64,000 nucleotides of DNA from Stenotrophomonas sp. ZAC14D1_NAIMI4_1 (GCF_003086775.1 NZ_CP026001.1:2506407-2570406); one strand, 5' to 3'; counted from the first letter of the stretch, positions 18,311 to 27,201 are shown. Notes: a model not told the origin generated them from the letters alone. A program made the numbers and translations.

Positions 18311-19296
18311 CAACGGCGCTTTTTCCCGCACCCCTGGACCTTGAAACGGGCAATGCACGGCCCGTACTGCGTGCTGCTGCCGATGCCGCACGCATGCGCT
18401 CTCCGGCGGTGCTGGCCATCGTGGTGCAGACCGAGGGCTCGACCTACAGCCGTGCGGGGACCTGCGTGTTGTTTGCCGGCGACGAACAGATCGGCTGGCT
18501 TAGTGGCGGCTGCCTCGAGCCGGAACTCGCGCGTGCGGCCTGCAGGGTTGCAGCGGAAGGACGCGTCACCTGGGTAAAGATTGATACCCGCGATGATGCG
18601 GCGCTGTTCTCCGGCAACGCCGTGGGCTGTCGCGGCTGCCAGTGGATCGCACTGCTGCCGTTGCACCGGTTGCCCGGCCTGGCAGGCTGCCTGGATGTCT
18701 GGCTGCAGGGCCGTGACAGCCTGCACCTGTCCCTGGCAACCAAGGGTCGTATCGACGGTCGCTGTGCTGGATCTTCGTTCAGCATCCAACTGCCGGTGCT
18801 CGAGAGCGACGAGGCCATCGACACCCGCGCGTGGCGCCTGCAGTGGCACCGGCCACCGCTGGTAAAGCTGCATGGCGCCGGACCTGAGGCCGCGACGCTG
18901 GTGCCAATGCTGGAAGACCAGGGCTGGCTGATACAGATCGTGGAGCCGCGCAGTGCGTGGCAGGCGCGCCTGCCGTCGGCGCAGCAGAATAACGGGGCAC
19001 AAGCAGATCACTTGGTGGATGCGGCGCTGGTCATGCACCACAACTTCGAGCTGGACCTGGATGCGTTGCGATTGCTTTCCCGATCAAGGATCCCTTTCAT
19101 CGGATTGCTGGGCCCTCGCCAGCGCAGGGAGGATCTGTTCAAGGTGCTGGACGCAGATACGCGCGCCGCACTGCACTCCCGGCTGCGCTCACCCATCGGC
19201 CTCGCACTGGGCGGACGGGGGCCTGAAGCCATCGCCCTGAGCATCACCGCCCAGCTGCAGGCATGGCGGCATGGCAGCGCACTGGGCAATACGTGA
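18307..19296 (+). CDS. XdhC/PaoD-like molybdenum cofactor insertion protein
   Basis: A 329-residue XdhC-family protein. The N-terminal XdhC/CoxI segment AIVVQTEGSTYSRAGTCVLF and WLSGGCLEPEL (residues 37-77) is typical. The C-terminal Rossmann-type part contains LHGAGPEAATLVPML and FIGLLGPRQRREDLF. Such proteins bind the sulphurated cofactor and deliver it to the apoenzyme. It begins in the paoC stop codon (ATGA), as PaoD does in E. coli, so it should mature this aldehyde oxidase. Confidence 0.88.
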   Translation: MTTALFPAPLDLETGNARPVLRAAADAARMRSPAVLAIVVQTEGSTYSRAGTCVLFAGDEQIGWLSGGCLEPELARAACRVAAEGRVTWVKIDTRDDAALFSGNAVGCRGCQWIALLPLHRLPGLAGCLDVWLQGRDSLHLSLATKGRIDGRCAGSSFSIQLPVLESDEAIDTRAWRLQWHRPPLVKLHGAGPEAATLVPMLEDQGWLIQIVEPRSAWQARLPSAQQNNGAQADHLVDAALVMHHNFELDLDALRLLSRSRIPFIGLLGPRQRREDLFKVLDADTRAALHSRLRSPIGLALGGRGPEAIALSITAQLQAWRHGSALGNT

Positions 19297-19889
19297 GCGG
19301 CCACGCGGCCGTAGTGCTCGCCGCCGGGCTGAGCCGTCGCCTGGGCCGGCCCAAGCAGTGGTTGCAGGTCGAAGGCGAATCATTGTTGCGGCGTGCGGCG
19401 CGGCTGGCCTCTGAAACAGATCCGGATGTCCTGATCGTCGTGACGCCGCAGGGCCCCGCTTTCGGTTCCGAACTGAGCGGACTGCGCGCCGTCCAGGTAG
19501 AGAATCCCGCGCCTGCGCTGGGCATCGGCAGCAGTCTCCGGCTGGCAGCGCCGCACCTCGGCACCGCCCGCCACGTGCTGGTCCTGGTCTGTGACCAGCC
19601 CCGCCTGCATGCAGCACATCTTCGCGCCCTGCTCGCGGCTGCGGCCAGCACGCCGTGCCACTGCGCTGCCACGCTGGAAGGCGGCGTGCCGGGCTCGCCG
19701 GCTGTCGTCCCCGCCGCATGGTTCAGCGGCCTGCCGGAAAGCGGTGGTGACCGCGGTTTCGGCCGCCGCCTGCGGCAGACCCCGGGCGTCGCCCTCTGCA
19801 TCAGCGACGCGTCCCTTCGTGACATCGACGACGCGGACGATCTGCGCGCCGCGCTCGCCGCAGGATGGATCGACACGCCGCCGCAATGA
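19293..19889 (+). CDS. mocA: MocA-like molybdenum cofactor nucleotidyltransferase
   Basis: A 198-residue NTP-transferase. The nucleotide motif AAVVLAAGLSRRLGRPKQWL is at the N-terminus, and LVLVCDQPRL carries the metal-binding Asp. MocA converts molybdopterin to the cytosine dinucleotide form that PaoC-type enzymes need, so the context fits well. The GTG at 19293 gives a GTGA overlap like its neighbours; an ATG at 19263 would add ten residues. The C-terminal codons and stop are repeated 113 bp downstream as part of a tandem duplication. Confidence 0.83.
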   Translation: MSGHAAVVLAAGLSRRLGRPKQWLQVEGESLLRRAARLASETDPDVLIVVTPQGPAFGSELSGLRAVQVENPAPALGIGSSLRLAAPHLGTARHVLVLVCDQPRLHAAHLRALLAAAASTPCHCAATLEGGVPGSPAVVPAAWFSGLPESGGDRGFGRRLRQTPGVALCISDASLRDIDDADDLRAALAAGWIDTPPQ

Positions 19890-20102
19890 GGACCGGTAGC
19901 GCCGGGCCACGCCCGGCGAGCGCAGCGGCCCCTGATGGCATCCGCCAGGCATGGCCTGGCGCTACCAAGGCTGCGTCGAACCCTTCGCTACCGCCGCAAT
20001 GACGATCGGTAGCGCCGGGCCATGCCCGGCGACCGCAGCGGCCCCTGATGGCATCCGCCAGGCATGGCCTGGCGCTACCGCGGCTGCGTCGATCCCTCCA
20101 TT
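19878..20102. repeat. 113-bp tandem duplication carrying two SMAG-like palindromic pairs
   Basis: Two copies of a 113-bp unit lie head to tail after mocA. Each begins with the mocA end CCGCCGCAATGA (stop codons at 19887-19889 and 20000-20002) and contains a paired palindrome from GGTAGCGCC to GGCGCTACC (19895-19966 and 20008-20079). Each palindrome pair has a left hairpin around GCCGGGC and a right one around GCCAGGC, with GTAG and CTAC at its ends. The copies differ at only a few positions, so the duplication looks recent. Confidence 0.85.
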
Positions 20103-20901
20103 ACCCTGCGTGCTGCGCGTTGCGCAGCTGCTCGAGCACCCGCGCCTTGCCATGAGCGGCCGGCATTGCCCTGACCAGGTTGTGCAGCAGCTGTAGATCC
20201 TGCTGCTGCCCCAGTGCATCACTGAGCCGGTGCAGGGCCTTCGCATCGCCAGCGGACGCTTGCCGTTTCCCCGCGTGCAGATGCAGTGCGTGTGCCACGT
20301 CCAGCTGCATGCGCAGGCGGCGGACCTTGCGTCGCCAGCGGTGAATCGCCTCGGCCCCGCCATCGTCGCTCGCACGTTGGGCGGCCTTTTCGGCCCGCCG
20401 TTGGCTGCGCTCCAGGTTGCTGCGCAGCGCCGAACGCCGCAGCTTCGCCCAGGGCTGCGCCGCAAGCTGCTCCTGCACGATCACCACGCGGCGCAACCGC
20501 CGCTCGAACCCGGGATCGCGCTGCAGGCTCTGCTGCAGCAGCCGGTCGCGGCGCTGGGTGAGCCGGGCGATGATGGCCGGCCACGCGTCTGCGGCATGGC
20601 TGTCCTGCAGGTAGACCGCAGCCCGCACCACCACATGGGCATCGCGCAGGTCCGACAGGCTGTCGCCGAGGCGCTGCAGGCGGCGGTCCGCGTCCTCCAG
20701 GTCCAGCGCCGGATGCTGCACCAGGCCAAGCAGCGCCCGCAGGCGGCGGATCGCCTTGCGCGCGGCGTGGATCGACGCGTGCGGATCATCGGTGAACGAC
20801 AGGGCCGCGGTGATCGACCGGCACTCCTGCAGTGCCCGTTGCCGCACGGCCTGGCCTGGTTCTGCTGCGGACATCGGGGCCTGCCCCGCTGGGGTGGGCA
20901 T
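20101..20901 (-). CDS. CHAD domain-containing protein
   Basis: A 266-residue all-helical protein with the CHAD signature: His-containing ASIHAARKAIRRLRALL near residues 42-58 and a second half AIHRWRRKVRRLRMQL near 190-205, with many Arg and Lys along the helices. CHAD proteins bind polyphosphate through these basic faces. The product is basic and lacks a signal or membrane span. No CYTH partner is encoded nearby. A shorter start at residue 10 is possible. It converges with mocA across the duplicated repeats. Confidence 0.88.
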   Translation of the reverse strand: MPTPAGQAPMSAAEPGQAVRQRALQECRSITAALSFTDDPHASIHAARKAIRRLRALLGLVQHPALDLEDADRRLQRLGDSLSDLRDAHVVVRAAVYLQDSHAADAWPAIIARLTQRRDRLLQQSLQRDPGFERRLRRVVIVQEQLAAQPWAKLRRSALRSNLERSQRRAEKAAQRASDDGGAEAIHRWRRKVRRLRMQLDVAHALHLHAGKRQASAGDAKALHRLSDALGQQQDLQLLHNLVRAMPAAHGKARVLEQLRNAQHAG

Positions 20902-21085
20902 GCAGTGTATCCCCCGCCACGGACAGCCCTGTTCACGATGCGCTGGCCGCCGCCCCGCCAGGCCTCCACCTGCACACGGCCCTCACGCCGCCGCCGTCCG
21001 GCCGGCGCTATGCTCCGCCGGCGCGGCAGGCTGCCGCCCCACACGCAGATCAGCGGTTCCAGCGTTCTCCAACGAGGATTCGACG

Positions 21086-21745
21086 ATGGCCAAGCTCTTC
21101 CCGCACTACGGGCTGCTGGCGCTGTGCAGCCTTGCCCTCCCCGCCACCGCCATGGCCCAGGACGCATCGTTCGGCTTTGGCCAGGACACGACCAGCACGC
21201 AGACCACCAGCAGCTCGCAGACCACGACGACCACCCAGACGAACAACGGCACGGGCCAGGACGACAGCGGCGACCCGACCCAGTCCAATACGGACTTCGG
21301 CAACATGGGCTCGATGACCACCGAGACCACCACGACCGGCAACGCGCACTCGGAGTCGCGCAGCCGCAGTTCCGGCGCCGAGGTGGACATCGGCTACCAC
21401 GACGACAACCGCGACGACTGGGGCAGCGGCCGCCACCATGGCGGCTGGTCGGTGCGCGACAGCGATCTGTTTGGTGACTGGACCCTGGGCCAGGAAAACG
21501 GCTCCAGCTGCACCATCACGCTGAAGGACAGCCAATGGTTCGGCGGCTATGGCGCGTGGGTGCCGGCCGGCTGCCCCGATGGCTTCTTTTCGGTCAACCG
21601 CTGGATGCTGTCCGGCAACCAGCTGCTGCTGACCGACACCAACAACCAGGTCATCGCACGCTTCCGCCCCAGCGGTGGCGGGCGCTGGTCGGGCCGGCGC
21701 GAATCGGACGGAACCCGCATCTACCTCAACCCGAGGCAGCGCTGA
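21086..21745 (+). CDS. AprI/Inh-family secreted protease inhibitor-like protein
   Basis: A 219-residue exported protein. Residues 1-24 are a signal peptide ending ATAMA. Residues 25-110 are low complexity, dominated by Thr, Ser, Gln and Asn and then Asp/His-rich, and probably disordered. The C-terminal 90 residues fit the AprI/Inh (Omp19-like) beta-barrel fold: DLFGDWTLGQENGSSC, then WVPAGCPDG, giving two Cys for a disulphide. AprI/Inh proteins block serralysin-type metalloproteases in the periplasm. No protease gene is adjacent, so the target is unknown. AGGATT precedes the ATG at a good distance. Confidence 0.8.
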   Translation: MAKLFPHYGLLALCSLALPATAMAQDASFGFGQDTTSTQTTSSSQTTTTTQTNNGTGQDDSGDPTQSNTDFGNMGSMTTETTTTGNAHSESRSRSSGAEVDIGYHDDNRDDWGSGRHHGGWSVRDSDLFGDWTLGQENGSSCTITLKDSQWFGGYGAWVPAGCPDGFFSVNRWMLSGNQLLLTDTNNQVIARFRPSGGGRWSGRRESDGTRIYLNPRQR

Positions 21746-21764
21746 GCGAGCCGTATACGCGGCA

Positions 21765-21796
21765 CGGACACCCCCCACAGCAACATGGGGTGTCCG
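21765..21796 (+). terminator. Hairpin terminator between inhibitor and CDF genes
   Basis: CGGACACCCC pairs perfectly with GGGGTGTCCG around a 12-base loop, followed by a pyrimidine-rich TTCCATCTT. It begins 20 bp after the inhibitor stop and ends 18 bp before the CDF start. Confidence 0.6.
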
Positions 21797-21814
21797 TTCC
21801 ATCTTCCCCCTCAC

Positions 21815-22765
21815 ATGGCCGCTCCCACGGGCTCACGCCTGGTCGTCTACGCCGCGCTGTTCGGCAACCTCGCCATCGCCATCGCCAAGTTCATCGCTGC
21901 CGGCATTTCCGGCAGCTCGGCCATGCTGAGCGAAGGCGTCCATTCGCTGGTCGACACCCTGAACGAAATCCTGCTGCTGTACGGCCTGCACCGTGCGGAG
22001 AAGTCTCCCGACACACTGCACCCCTTCGGTTACGGGCGTGAGCTGTATTTCTGGAGCTTCATCGTCGCCCTGCTGGTGTTCGCCGCCGGTGCGGGCGTAT
22101 CGGCGTACGAAGGCATCCAGCACATCCGCCACCCGCAGCCGGCCACGAACCATGGCCTCAGCTACACGGTACTGGGCGTATCGCTGCTGTTCGAGGGCAC
22201 GTCGTGGTACATCGCCCTGCGCGAGTTCCGCCGCAGCAAGGGGCGCATGGGCTACTTCGAAGCCTTCCGGCGCAGCAAGGATCCCTCCACGTTCACCGTA
22301 CTGCTGGAAGACAGCGCCGCGCTGCTGGGCCTGGGTTTCGCCTTGGCCGGCCTGCTGGCCGCGCAGCTGCTGGACATGCCCGTGCTCGATGGCGTGGCCT
22401 CCCTGTGCATCGCGGCCGTGCTCGCCGTGACCGCTTTCCTGCTGGCGCGGGAAACCAAGGGCCTGCTGGTGGGCGAGCCGGCCCACCCGGCGGTGGCGCA
22501 GCGGATCATGGCCGTGGCGGTCACTGATCCTGACCTGCTGCGTGCCAACGGCGTGACGACCATGCAGATGGGGCCCGAGCAGGTGGTGGCGATGCTCAGC
22601 GCGGAGTTCGAGGACGACCGGCGCACGCCGCAGATCGAAGCCTGCATCACCCGTATCGAGACGGCGGTCAAGGACGAATTTCCCGAACTGGTGGCACTGT
22701 TCGTCAAGCCGCAGACCCCGGAAGTCTTTGCTGCACGCCAGGCGGCGCTGAAGCAGAACAACTGA
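21815..22765 (+). CDS. Cation diffusion facilitator (CDF) family transporter
   Basis: A 316-residue CDF antiporter for divalent metal. Membrane helices are at about residues 9-30, 77-97, 112-130, 155-180 and 186-205. The family signature SSAMLSEGVHSLVDTLNE (30-47) has the usual Asp and His positions of the metal site, and TVLLEDSAALLGL near 165 gives the second helix with metal ligands (E-D). The C-terminal 100 residues form the cytosolic ferredoxin-like domain. CDF proteins export Zn, Fe, Mn or Co in exchange for protons; specificity cannot be read here. The start at 21815 places the first helix at the normal distance. Confidence 0.9.
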   Translation: MAAPTGSRLVVYAALFGNLAIAIAKFIAAGISGSSAMLSEGVHSLVDTLNEILLLYGLHRAEKSPDTLHPFGYGRELYFWSFIVALLVFAAGAGVSAYEGIQHIRHPQPATNHGLSYTVLGVSLLFEGTSWYIALREFRRSKGRMGYFEAFRRSKDPSTFTVLLEDSAALLGLGFALAGLLAAQLLDMPVLDGVASLCIAAVLAVTAFLLARETKGLLVGEPAHPAVAQRIMAVAVTDPDLLRANGVTTMQMGPEQVVAMLSAEFEDDRRTPQIEACITRIETAVKDEFPELVALFVKPQTPEVFAARQAALKQNN

Positions 22766-22822
22766 GACAGCGGCAGCCTGCATCACACGGGCATCACCCG
22801 GGAACGCACGATGCTAACCCCT

Positions 22823-22840
22823 GCCCCATTAGCGTGGGGC
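22823..22840 (+). promoter_or_regulatory. Short hairpin upstream of the GGDEF gene
   Basis: GCCCCA and TGGGGC form a perfect 6-bp stem with loop TTAGCG, 38 bp before the ATG at 22879. No poly-U follows. It may be a leader structure or a weak terminator of the CDF transcript; nothing further supports either. Confidence 0.25.
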
Positions 22841-22878
22841 CTGCCCCGCCCTTCCCGACAGAAGCCAGCGCGCCAGTT

Positions 22879-24624
22879 ATGGATGAAGCTTCCAGACTCT
22901 GTGAGATCGACCGCCTGGGCGTGCTCGACACGCCCTCAGAACCCGTCTTCGATGCCATCGTCGCGGCCGCCCAGGCTGCGACCGGCATGCCGATGGGGCT
23001 GATTTCCATCGTTGCCGAACACCGGCAATGGTTCAAGGCCAACATCGGCCTGCCCGGCACCAGCGAAACCCCGCGCGACATTTCGTTCTGCACGCATGCC
23101 ATCGAGCGCGACGCGCTGATGGAGATTCCTGACGCGCGCCAGGACCCGCTGTTCGCGGCCAATCCGCTGGTCACCGGCGGCCCACGCATACGCCATTACG
23201 CCGGCATTCCGCTTGGCACCGCGCATGGCGCCCGCATCGGCACCCTGTGCCTGCTCGATACGATGCCCGGCGTGCTCTCGCCCTCGCAGCGCGAACTGAT
23301 GGTGCACCTGGGCCGGGTGACCACCCAGGTCCTGGAACAGCGCGCCGCGCTGCTGCAGAAGGTCGACCAGGCCCAGCACCTGCACAGCGACCTCAAGCGC
23401 AGCGAGGATTTCCTCGAACGTACCAACACTGCCGCCAAGGTGGGCGGCTGGGAACTGGACCTGACCAGCAACGAGGTGCGCTGGACCCGCGAGACCAAGC
23501 AGATCCACGGCGTGCGCGCCAGCTACCAGCCATCCCTGGACAGCGCCCTGTCCTTCTACCGCGACGACAGCCGCGCCATCATCGAGGCCTCGGTCAAGCG
23601 CTGCGTCGAGGCCGGCACGCCCTGGGAAGTACAGTTGCCGATGACCACCGCCGATGGCCGTTCGATCTGGACCCGCGTGGTCGGCAGCCGCCAGCAGGTA
23701 GAGGGACGGCCACGCCTGGTCGGCGCCATCCAGGACATCACCGAGGAACGCGCGGTGCTGGATGCGCTGGAAGCCAGCGAAGTGCGCTACCGGCGCCTGT
23801 TCCACTACAGCCTGGGCCTGATCTGCACGCACACGCTGGACGGTACGGTCACCTCGGTGAACCCGGCGGCGGTGCAGTCGCTGGGCTTCCCCGAAAGCCA
23901 GATGGTCGGCCGCAGCCTGTGCGACCTGATGCCGCCGGAGAAGCGCGATGCGTTCAAGGCCTACCTGGCGCGGATCGAGAGCAACCATACCGATGCCGGT
24001 GTCATCGAGCTGATCGCGGCCGATGGCAGCCGCCGCTACTGGGCCTACAACAACGTGCTGGACAGCGAGGCGCATCCACCGTTCGTGCTCGGCCACGCCC
24101 AGGACGTCACCGCGCTGCGGCAGCAGGAAGAGCGCCTGCGCGAACTGTCCCAGCGCGACCCGCTGACCCTGTGCCACAACCGCCGCTACCTGCACCGGCT
24201 GGAACAGCTGGAAACCGAATCCTGGGCCTGCGTGGTGTTCGACCTGGATCATTTCAAGCAGGTCAACGATACCCAGGGCCATCGCCGCGGCGACGCCATC
24301 CTGGTGGAGTTCGCTGCGTTCCTGCGCTCGCCGCTGGGTGCAGGCGAAAGCGAGGTCCGGCTCGGCGGCGACGAGTTCATGGTGGTGTTGATCCAGCCGG
24401 GCCGCGAGCGCCTGCAGGCCCTGCTGGACTGGTATGAGGTCAATGCCGGGCTTGCCCCGATCGCGTTCTCGATGGGTGCGGCCACGCATGCCCGCGGCGA
24501 GGTGGTGGCCGACACCATCCATCGCGCCGACAACAGCCTGTACAGCACCCGCGAACGGGTGCGCCGGCGCAAGCGGGAGGATGATCCCGTGATGCCTGCG
24601 GGATCCACGTCCACATCCGATTGA
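22879..24624 (+). CDS. GAF-PAS-PAS-GGDEF diguanylate cyclase
   Basis: A 581-residue cytosolic protein. A GAF domain (about 15-165, with SFCTHAIERDALMEIPDA) is followed by two PAS domains (about 190-300 and 310-425) and a compact GGDEF domain (about 435-570). The active-site loop is intact (RLGGDEFMVVL), and DLDHFKQVND supplies the metal-binding Asp, so it should make cyclic di-GMP. The usual RxxD inhibitory site five residues before GGDEF is absent. The start at 22879 is the first ATG; an upstream GTG at 22834 would give a poor N-terminus. Signal unknown. Confidence 0.9.
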   Translation: MDEASRLCEIDRLGVLDTPSEPVFDAIVAAAQAATGMPMGLISIVAEHRQWFKANIGLPGTSETPRDISFCTHAIERDALMEIPDARQDPLFAANPLVTGGPRIRHYAGIPLGTAHGARIGTLCLLDTMPGVLSPSQRELMVHLGRVTTQVLEQRAALLQKVDQAQHLHSDLKRSEDFLERTNTAAKVGGWELDLTSNEVRWTRETKQIHGVRASYQPSLDSALSFYRDDSRAIIEASVKRCVEAGTPWEVQLPMTTADGRSIWTRVVGSRQQVEGRPRLVGAIQDITEERAVLDALEASEVRYRRLFHYSLGLICTHTLDGTVTSVNPAAVQSLGFPESQMVGRSLCDLMPPEKRDAFKAYLARIESNHTDAGVIELIAADGSRRYWAYNNVLDSEAHPPFVLGHAQDVTALRQQEERLRELSQRDPLTLCHNRRYLHRLEQLETESWACVVFDLDHFKQVNDTQGHRRGDAILVEFAAFLRSPLGAGESEVRLGGDEFMVVLIQPGRERLQALLDWYEVNAGLAPIAFSMGAATHARGEVVADTIHRADNSLYSTRERVRRRKREDDPVMPAGSTSTSD

Positions 24625-24691
24625 GCCTCCCATCACACCTTGCAACCGGCGCTGCGGGCACCCTGAAGGCAGGTTCTACGGAGACAGTGCC

Positions 24692-24991
24692 ATGCCCAAT
24701 ACCGGTCGATTTTTCGTATTGGCCCTTGATGCAGACAGGGATCCGGCAGGCACCATCGTGCAGATCCGTTCGATGGCGCTGCGCTGCGAAGCCTGCGGTG
24801 AAGTCACCCGTACCAAGGGCACGCAGATCGCACGCCTGAGCGGGGGCACCGTGCTTGCCTGCGCCCACTGCGGCGCGACGCAGGCCGTGGCCAATGCACG
24901 GCTGGAAGAGTGCGATCACGTAATTGCGGTCGCATCACCTGCCACTGCCTCGGCCAGTGCTCTGCCTCTGCCTGGCCGAGGGCGCGGCTGA
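24692..24991 (+). CDS. Small protein with a zinc-ribbon-like CxxC pair
   Basis: A 99-residue protein of unknown function. Two knuckles, CEACGEV near residues 31-37 and CAHCGAT near 57-63, are spaced like a zinc ribbon. The N-terminal 25 residues (GRFFVLALDADRDPAG) have no signal. The C-terminal 25 residues are Ala/Ser-rich. The start has a GGAGA upstream. It is small and not assigned to a family, but the Cys pattern argues that it is translated. Confidence 0.6.
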   Translation: MPNTGRFFVLALDADRDPAGTIVQIRSMALRCEACGEVTRTKGTQIARLSGGTVLACAHCGATQAVANARLEECDHVIAVASPATASASALPLPGRGRG

Positions 24992-25006
24992 CACCGGCGG
25001 CGCGGC

Positions 25007-26116
25007 TCAGGGCGCGCCGCTGGGCCCGAGCAGGAAGTCGCTCATGCGCTGCAGTTCGTCATCCAGTGCATTGCGGAATGCGACCTCGCGCGGCGCCTTG
25101 CCGCTGGCGTAGCCGAACGCCGGCTGCAGGCCGCCGTCGCGCACGCTGATGTTGGCCCAGCCGATCACCTGGTCACGCCACAGCAACGGCAATGCGTAGT
25201 AGCCGAAGCGGCGCTTGGGCGCAGGCGTATAGGCCTCGAACTTGTACACCCACCCCCACAGCAGCTCGAAGCGCCGGCGATCCCAGGTGACCGGGTCGAA
25301 GGGCGCCAGCAGGCGCACCTGCTCATCCACCTGGAAGCGCCGCGAACGCGGGTTTTCTTCGGCCGGCCAATACCAGGTCGTGCCATCGACAACGGTACTG
25401 GCCAGTGCCTGCCGGGCATCACGCAATGCCTGCTGCAGCGGCGCAGCCAGGTGCGGCGCGCCATAACCGAGCAGGCGCACGAGATAGGTCAGGCTGGCGG
25501 CTGGCAATGGCGCGTAGGTGCGGACCACCAGGTCGATGAGCGCGGCTGCCCGCAGCGCCTGTGCGGCGGCCCCGGCATCCGCCAGCGGGTGCTCGGCGAT
25601 GCCGTAGATGCGGGTACCACTGTCACGCCGCTGCACGCGCAACATGCCGCGGTAGTGCATGCCATCGAGCAGGTGCGTGCTGGCATTGCTGGTGCCGCCC
25701 CAATAGTTGGTCACCCGCCCATGGGCAAAGGCCTGGTCCACCTCGCGCGGGTGGACACTGCCACGCGCCTGCACGAATTCCAGCACTTCGGCCGCCCGGC
25801 GCCGCGTGGCGGCGTCCCATACCCGCTTGGATACTCGAGGGTGCATCAACGCCAGGTGCTCGCGCGGCAGGAACCCATAATTGACCAGGCAGTCTTCTTC
25901 CACCGGCAGCCGCGCATAGCGCCGCTCCAGGTCACCGGCCCGGTAGCCCTTCACCCGGTGGCGCAGGATCAGGTCCTGGGCGCGGGCCGGTGCGCGTATG
26001 GGGTCCGCCTGCACGAAGCCGAGGCGACGGATCGCCGCCAGCAGGGTGGTCGGCGTGAACAGCGTGCGCGCCACTGCATGGCGGCGCAGGTCATCAAGGC
26101 TGGGCATGGCAGGCAT
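25007..26116 (-). CDS. YcaQ-family winged-helix DNA glycosylase-like protein
   Basis: A 369-residue protein of the HTH_42/YcaQ family. E. coli YcaQ is a DNA glycosylase that unhooks interstrand crosslinks. Visible segments are IRRLGFVQADPIRAPARAQDLI (shown only in part; near residues 25-46), the HYRG-rich segment around residue 150, and LLAPFDPVTWDRRRFELLW near 270-288. The start at 26116 (MPAMPSL) is preferred; a second Met three codons on is equally possible. It is divergently transcribed from the proline iminopeptidase gene, with 81 bp between. Confidence 0.85.
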   Translation of the reverse strand: MPAMPSLDDLRRHAVARTLFTPTTLLAAIRRLGFVQADPIRAPARAQDLILRHRVKGYRAGDLERRYARLPVEEDCLVNYGFLPREHLALMHPRVSKRVWDAATRRRAAEVLEFVQARGSVHPREVDQAFAHGRVTNYWGGTSNASTHLLDGMHYRGMLRVQRRDSGTRIYGIAEHPLADAGAAAQALRAAALIDLVVRTYAPLPAASLTYLVRLLGYGAPHLAAPLQQALRDARQALASTVVDGTTWYWPAEENPRSRRFQVDEQVRLLAPFDPVTWDRRRFELLWGWVYKFEAYTPAPKRRFGYYALPLLWRDQVIGWANISVRDGGLQPAFGYASGKAPREVAFRNALDDELQRMSDFLLGPSGAP

Positions 26117-26197
26117 AGCGCATTGTAGGGTCGCGCGCGCTCGACTGGCATTGAAAAAGCCAACTATGCTTGCCATTCCCGCAAGTGAGGCAACGCC

Positions 26198-27154
26198 ATG
26201 CGCACGCTCTATCCCTCGATCACGCCCTACCGCGAGCACCGCCTCGCCGTGGATGCGCTGCACACGCTGCATCTGGAGGAGTGTGGCAACCCCGATGGCA
26301 TCCCGGTCGTGTTCCTGCATGGCGGACCGGGGGCAGGCGTCTCGCCTACGCATCGACGCTTCTTCGACCCGGCGCGCTACCGCATCGTGTTGATCGACCA
26401 GCGCGGCTGCGGACGCTCCACTCCCTTTGGCGAGCTGCGCGACAACACCACCGCGCACCTGGTGCAGGACATCGAGCGTGCGCGCGCGCATCTGGGCATC
26501 GAGCGCTGGCTGGTGTTCGGTGGCTCCTGGGGGTCCACCCTGGCGCTGGCCTATGCGCAGGCCCATTCCGAGCGTGCGAGCGGCGTGATCGTGCGCGGCG
26601 TATATCTGGGCCGCGCGGAAGAGAACGCCTGGTTCAACCAGGCCGACGGCGGTGCGCGCTGGATCTTCCCCGAGCGCTGGGCGCGCTACGAGGCGCATAT
26701 TCCTGAAGAAGAGCGTGGCGACCTGATTGCTGCGTACTGGAAGCGGCTGGACAGCCCTGACCGACAGACGCAGATCGCCGCCGCCCTGGCCTGGCTGGGC
26801 TGGGAGGACAACGCCGCCACCCTGGTGCATGACGTTGATGCGGTCTCCGACGCCGATCCGCTCGACACGTTGGCCAAGGCACGCATCGAGGCCCATTACT
26901 TCCGCCACAACGCGTTTCTCGAACATGGGCAACTGCTGCGCGGGGTTGATCGCATCCGCCACCTGCCCGGGGTGATCGTGCAGGGGCGCTACGACATCAT
27001 CTGCCCGGCACGCAGCGCCTGGGATCTCGCCTGCGCCTGGCCGGAGGCCCAGCTGGAGATGGTGTTGTCCGGGCACAGCGCCACCGAACCCGCCACGACC
27101 GATGCACTGGTGCGCGCGACGGACGCATTCGCGGATCGTTCCGCGCATCTGTAG
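26198..27154 (+). CDS. pip: Proline iminopeptidase
   Basis: A 318-residue alpha/beta hydrolase of peptidase family S33, which removes N-terminal Pro from peptides. HGGPGAG (residues 46-52) forms the oxyanion region, DQRGCGRS (66-73) follows, and the nucleophile elbow is GGSWGS (108-113). The catalytic Asp is expected in the GRYDIICP loop and the His in SGHSA near residue 293. The stop codon TAG at 27152-27154 is part of a GTAG-terminated palindrome. Confidence 0.93.
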   Translation: MRTLYPSITPYREHRLAVDALHTLHLEECGNPDGIPVVFLHGGPGAGVSPTHRRFFDPARYRIVLIDQRGCGRSTPFGELRDNTTAHLVQDIERARAHLGIERWLVFGGSWGSTLALAYAQAHSERASGVIVRGVYLGRAEENAWFNQADGGARWIFPERWARYEAHIPEEERGDLIAAYWKRLDSPDRQTQIAAALAWLGWEDNAATLVHDVDAVSDADPLDTLAKARIEAHYFRHNAFLEHGQLLRGVDRIRHLPGVIVQGRYDIICPARSAWDLACAWPEAQLEMVLSGHSATEPATTDALVRATDAFADRSAHL

Positions 27155-27173
27155 ATCCACGCCACGCGTGGAT
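27151..27173. repeat. Single GTAG palindrome at the pip stop codon
   Basis: GTAG followed by ATCCACGC-CAC-GCGTGGAT, an 8-bp stem with a 3-base loop. The TAG is the stop codon of pip. The form matches a solitary SMAG-type element. Confidence 0.75.
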
Positions 27174-27201
27174 GCCATTCATCGCATATCGCGCGTGCTG
27201 C

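Noticed and set aside
20902..21085. Small ORFs in the 184-bp gap between the CHAD and inhibitor genes
   Set aside because: Frames here are open only because of GC bias; no ribosome binding site or domain supports them. CTATGCT near 21008 may be a -10, but this is unsupported.
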